DNA of 52,170 nt. It comes from Actinomadura roseirufa (GTDB taxonomy: Bacteria; Actinomycetota; Actinomycetes; Streptosporangiales; Streptosporangiaceae). The stretch lies in the NCBI RefSeq assembly GCF_900659635.1, contig NZ_CAACVB010000029.1:1-52170 (forward strand), given 5' to 3'. The notes beneath the pieces were generated by a model, which did no database searches, was not told where the DNA came from, and was given only the letters and a program-made list of their open reading frames with translations. How positions within the stretch are numbered: position 1 is the first letter of the stretch; each line of letters begins with the position of its first letter. This document shows, one piece after another, positions 1-6,990 of the stretch. A program made the translations under genes and the position numbers.

Positions 1-600
1 ACCCGAGCGGCGCGGGGCCGCGACGAGCGCCGGACCGTCGCAGGTCGCCGCGGCGTTGCCCGCGATGGCCGTGGCGTTGCCGCAGACCGAGACGGGGGCG
101 CGGCCGGGGGCCTCCACCTGGTTCCCGCCGAGGACGGCGAGATCACCGCCGGTGGTCCGCGTGCCGGATCCGCCACCGCCGTGGACGGCCGCTCCGCCCG
201 CGCACTCGGCGCGGCCGTTTCCGACGGCGTTGCCGCAGACCTCGGCGGGCGCCGACAGCGGCGCCTTCACCTGGTCGCCGGACGTGACGCCGTTCTTGCC
301 GGAGGTCGTCAGCCCACCCTGGGCGGCGGCCGCACGACCCTTGTGGGGTGCCTTGCGTCCGCCTCGGGCGGCGTTCGCGACGACCGAACCGGACGAGCAT
401 CCGGCCGCGGCGTCGCCCGCGGTGGCGATGGCGTTGCCGCAGACGTTGATCGGAACCTGGCCCGAGATGTCGGCCTGGTTGCCGCTGAGGACGCCCGCGT
501 CGCCGCTCGTCGCGTCGGCGAAGGCGGTGGCGGGGACGACGCTGACGCCGAGAGCGACGAAACTCGCGGTCAGCAGGGTGCCTCTGGCCCACGTGCGCAT
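1..600 (-). CDS. Chaplin-domain secreted protein, 3' end beyond window
   Basis: Secreted cell-surface protein of the chaplin type. Chaplins are small amyloid-forming proteins that coat aerial hyphae and spores of mycelial actinomycetes. Translation from the ATG at 600 gives a signal peptide of about 28 residues ending in an Ala-rich AFA site. Three chaplin-like modules follow, centred on NVCGNAIA, EVCGNAVG and SVCGNATA, each with a second Cys about 12-20 residues later. Ala/Gly/Lys-rich spacers separate them. Classical short chaplins have one module and long ones two, so three degenerate modules is unusual. A GGAG lies six bases before the start. The frame is open to base 1, so the C-terminus, including any sortase signal or further modules, is unseen. 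Confidence 0.8.
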   Translation of the reverse strand, partial: MRTWARGTLLTASFVALGVSVVPATAFADATSGDAGVLSGNQADISGQVPINVCGNAIATAGDAAAGCSSGSVVANAARGGRKAPHKGRAAAAQGGLTTSGKNGVTSGDQVKAPLSAPAEVCGNAVGNGRAECAGGAAVHGGGGSGTRTTGGDLAVLGGNQVEAPGRAPVSVCGNATAIAGNAAATCDGPALVAAPRRSG

Positions 601-746
601 AGTGCTCCGTTCGGGGAGATGTGATCGGAAGGAGGACGAGACGTGCGTCACCGACGCACCGATCTCGTGGGGGTGACGTGCCGTCCAGGCACGTCCCGGA
701 CCGGCCCGAGCCGCACGGGGTCCAGGTCCGGAGCCTGCGGCCGGGA

Positions 747-1394
747 CTAGTCGGGCGCGAAGGACGGCTCGTCCGCGGCGGTGCGGACGGCCGGGGGCAC
801 CGGGCGGAGGGCGGGCGGCGGCGAGACGCGCGGCCGTCCAAGAGCCCAGGCCGGGGCGCCGGGGAGCCCGACGGGCCCGCCGGACGGGGAGAGACCGCCG
901 ATCTTCGAACGCGAGTCGGCGGGCGCGTGAGCCGGGGCCACGGGCGCGGGCGTGTGCCTGACGCGGCGCATCTGCGGCGCGGCCTTCTCCTTACGCACCC
1001 CGGCACTCCGCGCGAGATGCGGACGCTGAACACGCGGCGCATGGGCCCGCGGCAGGGGCACCGGCGCCTTCGCGGGCCGCCGATGACGGGCCGGGACGGC
1101 CTGCACCGGCGCGGCGTGCGCGTCCGGCACGGGTGCCATCACCACCGGGCGACGGGCCACCTCGGGCACGGAAACGGGCATGGGCACACTGGGCGTGACC
1201 ACCTGGTTCACGACGCGTCCCAGCACGGGCGGCGCCGCCCTCTCGACGATCTCGGAGGTCGCGGGCAGCTCGTCGGCGTGCGCGACGCCGCCCAGCAGCC
1301 AGCCCGCGATCACCAGCCCGGCGACCGCGAGCAGCCTGCGGAGGACGCGGCGCAGCGGGACGGGAACCGCCCGCGCCCGCGCCACGTCGTCCAC
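747..1394 (-). CDS. Proline-rich exported or membrane-anchored protein, unknown function
   Basis: Unrecognised 215-residue protein. The GTG start at 1394 has a GGAGG eight bases upstream. Residues 1-18 are basic, residues 20-37 form one hydrophobic segment, and an AHA-type site near residue 40 could be a signal cleavage site. The rest is low-complexity and rich in Pro, Ala, Val and Arg, with runs such as PAPVAPAHAPA, and no recognisable catalytic motif. Composition resembles wall-spanning or cell-surface linker proteins. It is co-directional with the chaplin-like gene downstream, which fits a surface role, but that is inference from position. The coding call rests on the good ribosome site, the signal-like N-terminus and strong third-position GC. 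Confidence 0.6.
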   Translation of the reverse strand: MDDVARARAVPVPLRRVLRRLLAVAGLVIAGWLLGGVAHADELPATSEIVERAAPPVLGRVVNQVVTPSVPMPVSVPEVARRPVVMAPVPDAHAAPVQAVPARHRRPAKAPVPLPRAHAPRVQRPHLARSAGVRKEKAAPQMRRVRHTPAPVAPAHAPADSRSKIGGLSPSGGPVGLPGAPAWALGRPRVSPPPALRPVPPAVRTAADEPSFAPD

Positions 1395-1493
1395 TTGTTC
1401 GCCTCCACCCGGTCAAGGACGGCCCAACCGTCCCTTACACATGGTGACCGTAGCACCACGGATCGCACCGGTGGCGGCAATCGGAGGAGAAAA

Positions 1494-2810
1494 TCAGGAC
1501 CGATCAAGGAAATGGTCGAGGACCCGGACACCGAAGCGCAGCCCGTCCACGGGAACGCGCTCGTCGACCCCATGGAACATTCCGGAAAAGTCCAACTCTG
1601 GGGGAAGTCGCAGCGGAGCGAAACCGAAGCAGCGCATCCCCAGCCGGGCGAACGCCTTGGCGTCCGTGCCGCCGCTGAGGCAGTACGGGACGGGCAGGGC
1701 GCCAGGGTCCTCCGAGGTCAGAGCCGCCTCCATCGCCGCGACGAGCGCCCCCTCGTAGTCCGTCTCGAGCGCGTGGTCGTGATGGACGAAATCCCGCTGT
1801 ACGTCCGGTCCGAGCAATTCATCCACGGTGGCGAAGAATTCCGCCTCATACCCGGGAAGGAACCGTCCGTCCACCTGAGCGCTGGCACTTTGCGGAATGA
1901 CGTTCGTCTTGTACCCGGCGTCCAGCCGCGTGGGGTTGAGCGTGTTCTTGAGCGTCGCCCCGATCATCCGCGCCAGCGGCCCGATCTCCGCCAGGCACTT
2001 CTCCGGCTGCTCGGGATCGAACTCGACCCCGTACGCCAGGCACGCCCGCTCCAGGAAGGACCGGACGGTCTTGGTCAGCCGCACCGGGAACTCGTGCGTC
2101 CCCAGCCGCGCGACCGCCGCGGCCACGGCCGTCACCGCGTTGTCGGGATGCACCATCGACCCGTGCCCCGCGGTCCCCTTGGCGGTCAGGTTCATCCACG
2201 CGATGCCCTTCTCCGCCGTCTCGATGAGGTACATCCGCCGGTCACCCGGAACGGTGAGGCTGAACCCCCCGACCTCCCCGATGGCCTCCGTGCACCCCTC
2301 GAACACCTCCGGGTGCTCGTCCGCGAGCCACTGCGCCCCCCACTTGCCCCCGGCCTCCTCATCGGCCGTGAAGGCCAGCACGACGTCCCTGGGAGGCTTC
2401 CTCCCCTCCCTGAGCCGCTGCCGCGCGACCGCGAGGATCATCGCGTCCATGTCCTTCATGTCCACGGCCCCGCGGCCCCAGACGCACCCGTCGGCGATCT
2501 CCCCGCCGAACGGATCCCGCGTCCAGTCCTCCTTGCGCGCCGGCACCACGTCCAGGTGCCCGTGCAGCAGCAGGGCGTCGCGCGTGGGGTCCTCCCCCTC
2601 GATCCGCGCGACGAGACTGGCCCGTCCCGGATGAGACTCGAAGATCTGCGACTCCAGCCCCACCTCCTCCAGTTTCTCGGCGACGTACTCCGCCGCCACC
2701 CGTTCCCCGGGCCCGGAGTGGTCCCCGGGGTTACTGGTGTCGATCCGGATGAGCTCCTGGCAGAGCTGGACGACCTCATCCTCAGCGGTCGGCTGCTGGG
2801 TCACAATCAT
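1494..2810 (-). CDS. M20 family metallopeptidase (ArgE/DapE-like)
   Basis: Zinc-dependent amidohydrolase or dipeptidase of the M20/M25/M40 group, related to ArgE and DapE and to carboxypeptidase G2-like enzymes. Substrate is not predictable. The 438-residue product shows the family's metal-binding signature: H85-x-D87 in HGHLDVV, the bridging D117 in GAVDMKD, E151-E152 in TADEEAGG, a downstream acidic ligand in the EAIGEVGG region, and the C-terminal His in GMFHGVDE. The lid/dimerisation domain begins around residue 205 (TAGHGSMVHPDNA). I place the start at the ATG at 2810, preceded by GAAGG; an upstream in-frame start at 2846 would add 12 unconserved residues. It is cytoplasmic, as no signal peptide is seen. 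Confidence 0.9.
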   Translation of the reverse strand: MIVTQQPTAEDEVVQLCQELIRIDTSNPGDHSGPGERVAAEYVAEKLEEVGLESQIFESHPGRASLVARIEGEDPTRDALLLHGHLDVVPARKEDWTRDPFGGEIADGCVWGRGAVDMKDMDAMILAVARQRLREGRKPPRDVVLAFTADEEAGGKWGAQWLADEHPEVFEGCTEAIGEVGGFSLTVPGDRRMYLIETAEKGIAWMNLTAKGTAGHGSMVHPDNAVTAVAAAVARLGTHEFPVRLTKTVRSFLERACLAYGVEFDPEQPEKCLAEIGPLARMIGATLKNTLNPTRLDAGYKTNVIPQSASAQVDGRFLPGYEAEFFATVDELLGPDVQRDFVHHDHALETDYEGALVAAMEAALTSEDPGALPVPYCLSGGTDAKAFARLGMRCFGFAPLRLPPELDFSGMFHGVDERVPVDGLRFGVRVLDHFLDRS

Positions 2811-2864
2811 CACCTTCACGCCTGGTGGTAACGCGTACCGTCCCATGGTGCCCCGGCGATCGAC

Positions 2865-2894
2865 TTCGCCGCGAGTCGGGACCTTTGGTATGGT
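2865..2894 (+). promoter_or_regulatory. Candidate tRNA-Leu promoter
   Basis: TATGGT at 2889-2894 is a reasonable -10 hexamer, with a weak TTCGCC at 2865-2870 at 18-base spacing. Transcription would begin about 30 bases before the mature tRNA. The element also separates the tRNA from the divergent peptidase gene. Confidence 0.3.
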
Positions 2895-2929
2895 GAAGCC
2901 CGCCGCGGCCGAGCCGCGGTCTGCGACCG

Positions 2930-3015
2930 GTCCGGGTGGCGGAATAGGCAGACGCGCTAGCTTGAGGTGCTAGTGCCCTTTACGGGGCATGGGGGTTCAA
3001 GTCCCCCCTCGGACA
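2930..3015 (+). tRNA. tRNA-Leu (anticodon GAG)
   Basis: Cloverleaf seen directly. The acceptor arms GTCCGGG (2930-2936) and CTCGGAC (3008-3014) pair with one G-T. The anticodon stem CTAGC/GCTAG encloses the loop TTGAGGT with anticodon GAG at 2964-2966. A long variable arm typical of class II tRNAs follows, and the T-arm contains GGTTCAAGTCC. CCA is not encoded; the discriminator A is followed by CAC. It reads CUC/CUU leucine codons. The 3' half serves as an integration target: a recombinase reading frame on the other strand ends inside it. Confidence 0.95.
2980..3015. other. Probable attachment-site end inside tRNA-Leu
   Basis: The 3' portion of the tRNA gene doubles as the end of the recombinase reading frame. 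Integrative elements of actinomycetes commonly insert at tRNA 3' ends and regenerate the tRNA. No second copy of this segment was found by eye to the right, so the other end of the element appears lost. Confidence 0.5.
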
Positions 3016-3480
3016 CACATCATTTGCACATGTGGAAGCCGGGATCACCCGCGCTTCCACAAGCTGCTTCTGCGGGAAGTACGTCATCCGCAACCCGAGC
3101 TTCCGGTACAGCTCCGCCTTGTCGTCAGGGTCCGCGCCCACGACGGCCTGAGCCAGCTCACCGGTGCGGCACAGCAACTCCGCCATCCCATCACGCGCGG
3201 GGACCCGATCCACCGGAGTCGCGCGCTGCTCGCCCTCCAACCGGGCCCGTTCCCGCTCGGTCTCGTTGATCCATGCCGCGACCTGGACGGCGTCCGCGCC
3301 CGCGTCCAGCACAGCTCGGCACCCCCCAAGACGCCGATCACAGGCGGCCAGCCGCTTGCGCACCTGGGCAACGGCCGGGTTTTCCTGCCTACCCGCCGGC
3401 CCCGCCAGCGCCTCGATCGCGGCCTGGACTCGTGCCGGCGAGAACGCCGTGACCAGCCACGCGTGTCGGCGGCCGACACC
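2980..3480 (-). pseudogene. Large serine recombinase, C-terminal fragment
   Basis: About 165 residues matching the C-terminal coiled-coil region of large serine recombinases of actinomycete integrative elements. Recognisable stretches are FSPARVQAAIEAL, an Arg/Ala-rich CDRRL segment, DAGADAVQVAAWINETE and the ending DKAELYRKLGLRMTYFP. The catalytic Ser domain, recombinase domain and zinc ribbon are all missing. The last residues, PRGDLNPHAP, are encoded inside the tRNA-Leu gene, as expected when such an integrase sits beside its attachment site. At about 3480 the frame fuses directly to transposase sequence, so this is the residue of a deleted element and not a working integrase. Confidence 0.8.
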
Positions 3481-3691
3481 CGTGGTGCAGACTTTCCTGC
3501 GCATGTGCAGCCCCACGATGCGGTGGGTGCGCATCAGCCGTTCCACCCGCTGGTGATTGACGTGCACGCCCCTGGTCGTGCAGCTCGCCGGTGATCCGCG
3601 GTTCCCCGTAGGTGCCGCCGGTGTCGGCGTGGATCCTGTGGATCTGGGCGACCAGCACCGCCTCGGCGGCGGCCCGACCGCCCCGGCCGGT
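3480..3691 (-). pseudogene. IS3-family transposase OrfB fragment, frameshifted
   Basis: Two consecutive pieces in different frames match the N-terminal helix-turn-helix-like part of IS3-family OrfB. The first is an IHADTGGTYGEPRITGELHDQG block; after a frame change near 3560-3570 comes HVNHQRVERLMRTHRIVGLHMRRKVCTT. The DDE catalytic core is absent, since the sequence switches to recombinase at about 3480. The fragment is therefore dead. Its upstream end is fused in frame to an unrelated VOC-protein piece at about 3691. No terminal inverted repeats of the insertion sequence were identified. Confidence 0.75.
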
Positions 3692-3835
3692 CTCGGCGGC
3701 CCGCAGTTGTGCCTGGACGGCGTCGAAATCGTCGACGCGGAAGTTGAGGATCATTCGGCCGGGCTCCTCGTTCTTCACCTCGACGTCGTCGCGCTGATCG
3801 ATGACCGGCAGCAGCCCGGCCAGCCGGTACCCGCC
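3692..3835 (-). pseudogene. VOC (glyoxalase/bleomycin-resistance) protein fragment
   Basis: About 45 residues in the frame ending at 3692 read like one beta-strand/helix unit of a vicinal-oxygen-chelate protein: a VEVKNEEPGRMILNF segment, then RVDDFDAVQAQLRAA. The expected metal-ligand strands are not present. The piece runs in frame into IS3 transposase sequence. The match is by eye to the family pattern and is short. Confidence 0.4.
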
Positions 3836-3861
3836 GAGCCCGGTCCGGCGCAGAGCATCCC

Positions 3862-4224
3862 CGGCCCGGCACCGAGATCGACAGCGAGCCGGACGATGAG
3901 GACTACCCGGCCTACAGCACGGGCCGGACCGCCGAGGGCGTCACTCCCGGGTTCCCGCACGGCCTGGACGCCGCGAAACTGTTCGTCCCGCAACGCTCGG
4001 CCGGCGGCCTCCGCCGCTACTCCCGCTACCCGTTGCGCCTGGCGCACCGCGCCCGCGATCTGGTCGATCACGGCACCGCCCTGGAGGCGGCCCGCCGCGT
4101 CATCATCGTGGAAGACCGGCTCGCCGAAGCCCAGCGCAGCGCAGCAACGACCAACTCCAACATCGCCCCGACCAGAACCCCGCCCAGAAGACCGGAGGGG
4201 GCTGACCCCGACGAATTCCGCTGA
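3862..4224 (+). pseudogene. C-terminal fragment of an unrecognised protein
   Basis: An open frame of about 120 codons without a convincing start ends at TGA 4222-4224. It begins in an acidic stretch (TEIDSEPDDEDYPAY), continues through PHGLDAAKLFVPQRS, then a basic helix and ARRVIIVEDRLAEAQ, and ends in a Pro/Arg-rich tail. The composition is protein-like and differs from its out-of-frame shadows, but I do not recognise the family. Lying between transposase debris and a housekeeping cold-shock gene, it is probably cargo of the deleted element. An ATG at 4033 would give a 63-residue product. Confidence 0.35.
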
Positions 4225-4231
4225 TCTGGTG

Positions 4232-4237
4232 TAGGGT
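4232..4237 (+). promoter_or_regulatory. Candidate -10 element for the cold-shock leader
   Basis: TAGGGT fits the actinobacterial TANNNT -10 pattern and places a start site at about 4244-4246, on or next to an ATG at 4246. No convincing -35 hexamer is visible. The resulting cold-shock mRNA leader would be about 150 bases. Confidence 0.35.
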
Positions 4238-4245
4238 CAGAACCA

Positions 4246-4368
4246 ATGGTTGTAGTCGAGTTTTGCGAACGTGGAAACGCCCGCGGAGTTCTTCCGGCGG
4301 GCGTTTGTCTTTTGGGGGCGACTCCAGGCGGGCGTACGGCCAGCAGCCCGGACCACGCACACACGTGA
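4246..4368 (+). CDS. Possible leaderless 40-residue leader peptide upstream of cspA
   Basis: A short frame starts with ATG at 4246, directly at the transcription start predicted from the TAGGGT at 4232-4237, and ends at TGA 4366-4368. It would encode about 40 residues beginning MVVVEFCERGN. No ribosome binding site precedes it, which fits leaderless translation, common in actinobacteria. The frame runs straight through the terminator-like hairpin at 4275-4313, so translation would affect folding. Peptide sequence shows no known family. Real translation is unproven. Confidence 0.3.
   Translation: MVVVEFCERGNARGVLPAGVCLLGATPGGRTASSPDHAHT
4275..4313 (+). terminator. Terminator-like hairpin in the cspA 5' leader
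   Basis: AAACGCCCGC (4275-4284) pairs perfectly with GCGGGCGTTT (4297-4306). GGA/TCC extends the stem inwards around a five-base loop, and GTCTTTT follows. This is a textbook intrinsic-terminator shape, yet it sits about 82 bases before the cold-shock start codon on the same strand. It could terminate transcription from the left, or act as a conditional attenuator or temperature-sensitive structure for cspA. Confidence 0.7.
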
Positions 4369-4395
4369 TCCGTCGCCCGATTGAGAGGACACCAA

Positions 4396-4599
4396 ATGAC
4401 TCAGGGAACCGTGAAGTGGTTCAACGCCGACAAGGGGTTCGGGTTCATCGCCCCCGATGACGGCACCGCCGACATCTTCGTCCATCAGTCTGTGATCGAC
4501 AGCGACGGCTTCCGCACCCTGGAAGAGGACCAGAAGGTGGAGTTCACCTCCATCCGCGGCCCCAAGGGCATGCAGGCCGACCTGGTCCGCGCGCTCTAA
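4396..4599 (+). CDS. cspA: Cold-shock protein, CspA family
   Basis: A 67-residue single OB-fold protein that binds single-stranded RNA and DNA and acts as an RNA chaperone. The family signature is intact: GTVKWFN at residues 4-10, RNP1 KGFGFI at 13-18, RNP2 DIFVHQ at 26-31, and a C-terminal [10 protein letters not shown] strand. The ATG at 4396 is preceded by GAGAGGAC; a start at 4381 would add five unconserved residues. It is transcribed alone, with a structured leader upstream and a strong hairpin downstream. Actinomycete genomes carry several such paralogues, so the symbol is a family name and does not imply proven cold induction. Confidence 0.93.
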   Translation: MTQGTVKWFNADKGFGFIAPDDGTADIFVHQSVIDSDGFRTLEEDQKVEFTSIRGPKGMQADLVRAL

Positions 4600-4607
4600 C
4601 AGCGCGC
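4589..4607 (+). terminator. Short inverted repeat spanning the cspA stop codon
   Basis: GCGCGCT, then CTAAC, then AGCGCGC, overlaps the stop codon of the cold-shock gene. It probably works together with the longer hairpin just downstream. Confidence 0.4.
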
Positions 4608-4622
4608 ACCAAGCACAGAGCA

Positions 4623-4660
4623 CCGACGGGCAGGACCGTGCAAGCGGCCCTGCCCGTCGG
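4623..4660 (+). terminator. Terminator hairpin after cspA
   Basis: CCGACGGGCAGG (4623-4634) is perfectly complementary to CCTGCCCGTCGG (4649-4660), giving a 12-base-pair stem with a 14-base loop. No T-run follows, as is common for actinomycete terminators. Confidence 0.7.
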
Positions 4661-4919
4661 CGCGACCAAGGCGAAGACCCCGATTGCGCCGATCACTCAG
4701 GACGATGTCCTGATCCCACCAGAGCCATCGAAAGAGCTCCTCCCGAGGTGATGACCTCAGGCAGCTCCCCAGGGCAAGCCTCGAGAGGGACTGCCGCGGT
4801 ATAACGGAAGTCGGCCGTGTAGGCGGGCGGCGGCCTGGCGGGCGTGTCGTCTGGCCGGTCGGTGTGTCCGCCCCTGCATAGGGTGTGGCCACCCCCTTGC
4901 ACTGAGAGGTACCGGCCCC
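4661..4919. other. Intergenic stretch with no recognised gene
   Basis: Between the cspA terminator and the next small gene I see no conserved reading frame. Short frames on both strands lack ribosome sites and family similarity. GAGAGG at about 4903-4908 serves as the ribosome site of the following gene. Confidence 0.5.
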
Positions 4920-5219
4920 ATGAGGCTCGAGCTCACCAACTACGAGGCCCTGTACGGCTGGGGCGTCGTCAACAACAGTGCCGCTTGGCATGCTCAGCGC
5001 AACCGCAAGCCGTCTGCGGCCGAACAGGCCGTGGCGGACATCCTCTTCGCGGCTTACGACTGCCGGACCAGCACCACGACCACGGTCGAGCTCAGTGACG
5101 ACGAGCGCGCGCGCCTCGCCGAGTTGGTCAGCGAACACATCGCGGCGTGGGTGAAGCGTGGCCAGGAGAACGCCGCAGCACCTCACCTGCGCTCGCTGGT
5201 CGTGAAGCTGGACGACTGA
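4920..5219 (+). CDS. Hypothetical 99-residue protein
   Basis: Not recognised. The ATG at 4920 has a GAGAGG-type ribosome site about 11 bases upstream. The protein is soluble, mixed in charge and mostly helical in appearance: an aromatic N-terminal segment (YEALYGWGVV), a probable helix around AAEQAVADILFAAYD, a Thr-rich turn, a second helix (SDDERARLAELVSEHIAAWVKRG) and a basic-acidic C-terminus ending KLDD. No signal peptide, cysteine pattern or catalytic motif is visible. Amino-acid usage looks genuine, but family and role are unknown. It has no obvious operon partner. Confidence 0.55.
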   Translation: MRLELTNYEALYGWGVVNNSAAWHAQRNRKPSAAEQAVADILFAAYDCRTSTTTTVELSDDERARLAELVSEHIAAWVKRGQENAAAPHLRSLVVKLDD

Positions 5220-5625
5220 CCTGCCTGCCGCGGGCAGCCCCGACGAAAGTTCCGCCTCGCCGACGATGTCCTGCCCGTCCCTGCGCGGAAATGGTTTTCC
5301 GACGCCCGTAGACTCAGACCCTCCGTAGACGGACCGCAACCGGTTTGTCGGCCCCGTGCACGCGAGGACTGTTCTTCCACCCTGACTCGATCAGAAGTGC
5401 GGATGCGGGGTTACCAGGCGGGCGTCGGGCGTGGCCCCAGCGGGTTGGCGCTCACTTCCGTACTCGGTTTCAACCAGCGGCTGGTTGAGTTGGGCGTGGC
5501 CAACTCCTTCGTTGCCGGCCAGGACCACCGGGCCCGGCCAATCCCGCGCGGTCGTTCGGGGATACCGCCGGAACGGGCTGAACCGATCACCGTGAGCGAG
5601 CCGGGACCGATCGTGGTTCTGGTGG
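5220..5625. other. Gene-free stretch with an operator-like palindrome
   Basis: About 400 bases with no recognisable coding region. It contains the perfect 17-base palindrome CAACCAGC-G-GCTGGTTG at 5471-5487, which resembles a dimeric-regulator operator but has no adjacent gene start. The stretch may be debris from the rearrangement that shortened the LysR gene. Confidence 0.45.
5471..5487. promoter_or_regulatory. 17-base operator-like palindrome
   Basis: CAACCAGC and its exact reverse complement GCTGGTTG are separated by one G. Symmetry and length suit a homodimeric repressor site. No promoter or start codon is adjacent, so it may be orphaned. Confidence 0.3.
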
Positions 5626-6189
5626 TCAGCCGGTTGTCTGGTGTGCGCTGGTCAGCCAGCCGAGTCGTTCGGACAGGTTGCGGGCGCAGGTGACGATGGC
5701 GCGTACGTGGTCGGAGTCGTCGGCCGCGCGCCACAGGATCGACCAGGGGTAGGAGGAGGCCGGTTGGGTGAGCGGGCGCCAGATCGTGCCGGGGAGGGCG
5801 GAGATGCAGGAGGAGGGCACGCAGTGGTGGATCACCAGGTCGGGGTGGAGTGCCTGGGCCTCGTGCAGGATCTGCGGCATCGAGTCGTAGCTGGCGTCGA
5901 CGATGCCCACCCGCAGTGCCGGGGAGGTGCCCTGGGCGGTCCGGGCGACCTGGGCGGCGCGCTCCACGTGAGCCAGGATCCGCCGCGCCTCGACCAGGAA
6001 GGCCGCGCCCGCGGGGGTCAGAGCGACGTAGTGGGTGGTGCGGTCCAGCAGGCGCACGTCCACTTCCCGTTCCAGCCGCTGTATCTGCTGGCTCAGCGCC
6101 GACTGCACGATGTGCTCGCGGGCCGCCGCGCGGCCGAATTTGAGCTCCTCGGAAACGGCGACGAAGTAGCGGAGCTGGCGCAGTTCCAC
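5626..6189 (-). pseudogene. LysR-family regulator, internally deleted
   Basis: The N-terminal 60 residues form a normal LysR winged-helix domain (LRQLRYFVAVSEELKFGRAA, SALSQQIQRLE, LLDRT) followed by the linker helix. The effector domain starts correctly with LRVGIVDASYD and HPDLVIHHC, but after about residue 120 it jumps to a C-terminal piece (SSYPWSILWRAADDSDHVRAIV). The product is 187 residues against a usual 290-310, so roughly 110 residues of the sensor domain are missing while the frame stays open. DNA binding could persist; ligand sensing probably not. I use the GTG at 6189 (the usual ELRQLRYF beginning) rather than 6198. Confidence 0.7.
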
Positions 6190-6252
6190 ATCTCCCACCT
6201 TCTGAGCTGGAACAGCGAGACCCGCTCACCGAGCCTACCCCGTGGCACTGCT

Positions 6253-6549
6253 CTACAGGGGTTCGCTGATCCAGTGCCAGACGCCGCCCTCGTGCCGTGC
6301 GCGGACGAGTTGCCCGCCGCTGGAATCGGCGAGCTCGGCGACCGCCCGGATCAGCTGACGATGGAAGTCATCGGGCGGACGGGCGCCGGACGAGCCTTCC
6401 AGGAGGGTCACACTGACCTTGGCGTCATCGCGAAGCTGCGCGGTCAACCGCCCGGTCTCGTCCAGGCGGAGCATCACGATCGCTTCAGCGCGAACGATGT
6501 CGTGGCCGGCGCTGGCCGCGACCCATACCTCGGTCACCGTCCCGCTCAT
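6253..6549 (-). CDS. Hypothetical 98-residue protein
   Basis: Unrecognised small cytoplasmic protein. It begins SGTVTEVWVAASAGHD, which suggests a beta strand, has a probable helix around DDFHRQLIRAVAEL, and ends in a Trp-containing strand HEGGVWHWISEPL. The start at 6549 is supported by GAGG five bases upstream; an ATG three codons earlier (6558) is equally possible, whereas the longer frame to 6621 has no ribosome site. No metal or catalytic motif is seen. It is co-directional with the damaged LysR gene 60 bases downstream, but no functional tie can be shown. Confidence 0.55.
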   Translation of the reverse strand: MSGTVTEVWVAASAGHDIVRAEAIVMLRLDETGRLTAQLRDDAKVSVTLLEGSSGARPPDDFHRQLIRAVAELADSSGGQLVRARHEGGVWHWISEPL

Positions 6550-6990
6550 GGACCTCATCTCCTCGGCTCCGTCAGCTCCCCTACCCAACATAAACGGTTC
6601 GACATCACGTCCGTCAAACACGGGCGTCCAGAATCGGGGCCACTACCGGTTGAACGGGCAAGGGCGCGACCTTTGTGCGGAGTCCCGCCACCCGCTCCCG
6701 GTTTCGCACGCTCGCCGTCCCTGGTCTGGCTGGTGACGTCCCCCTGTCATCTTCTGAAGAGAAAGGACGTTCGGAAAACGGCCGCTTCCCCCACTGCGGA
6801 CCAAGGGTTGAATGAAAGTGCACGGGCTTGCCGACCCGGTGGCCGTACTCTCCGCGGTGCGCCGGGGCCGCCGGCCGGCCGCGACGGCCCATGGAAGCGC
6901 CGCCCCGGCAGCGCTTCGGCCGCACTCGCGGCACCCGGGGCCGTCACCCCGAACCCAGTGACCGTGACCAGGATCGGCGAAGGGAGCCCG
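6550..6990. other. Intergenic stretch, no gene recognised
   Basis: About 440 bases separating the divergent small genes. Frames on both strands here are of low complexity and without ribosome sites. The last 20 bases hold the ribosome site of the following small gene. Confidence 0.5.

Noticed and set aside
1310..1573. Short minus-strand frame between the peptidase and the proline-rich protein
   Set aside because: Overlaps both better-supported genes and lacks protein-like character.
4230..4400. Second attachment site matching the tRNA-Leu 3' end right of the element scar
   Set aside because: I compared the region from 4200 to 4400 with the tRNA 3' segment and found no repeat of useful length.
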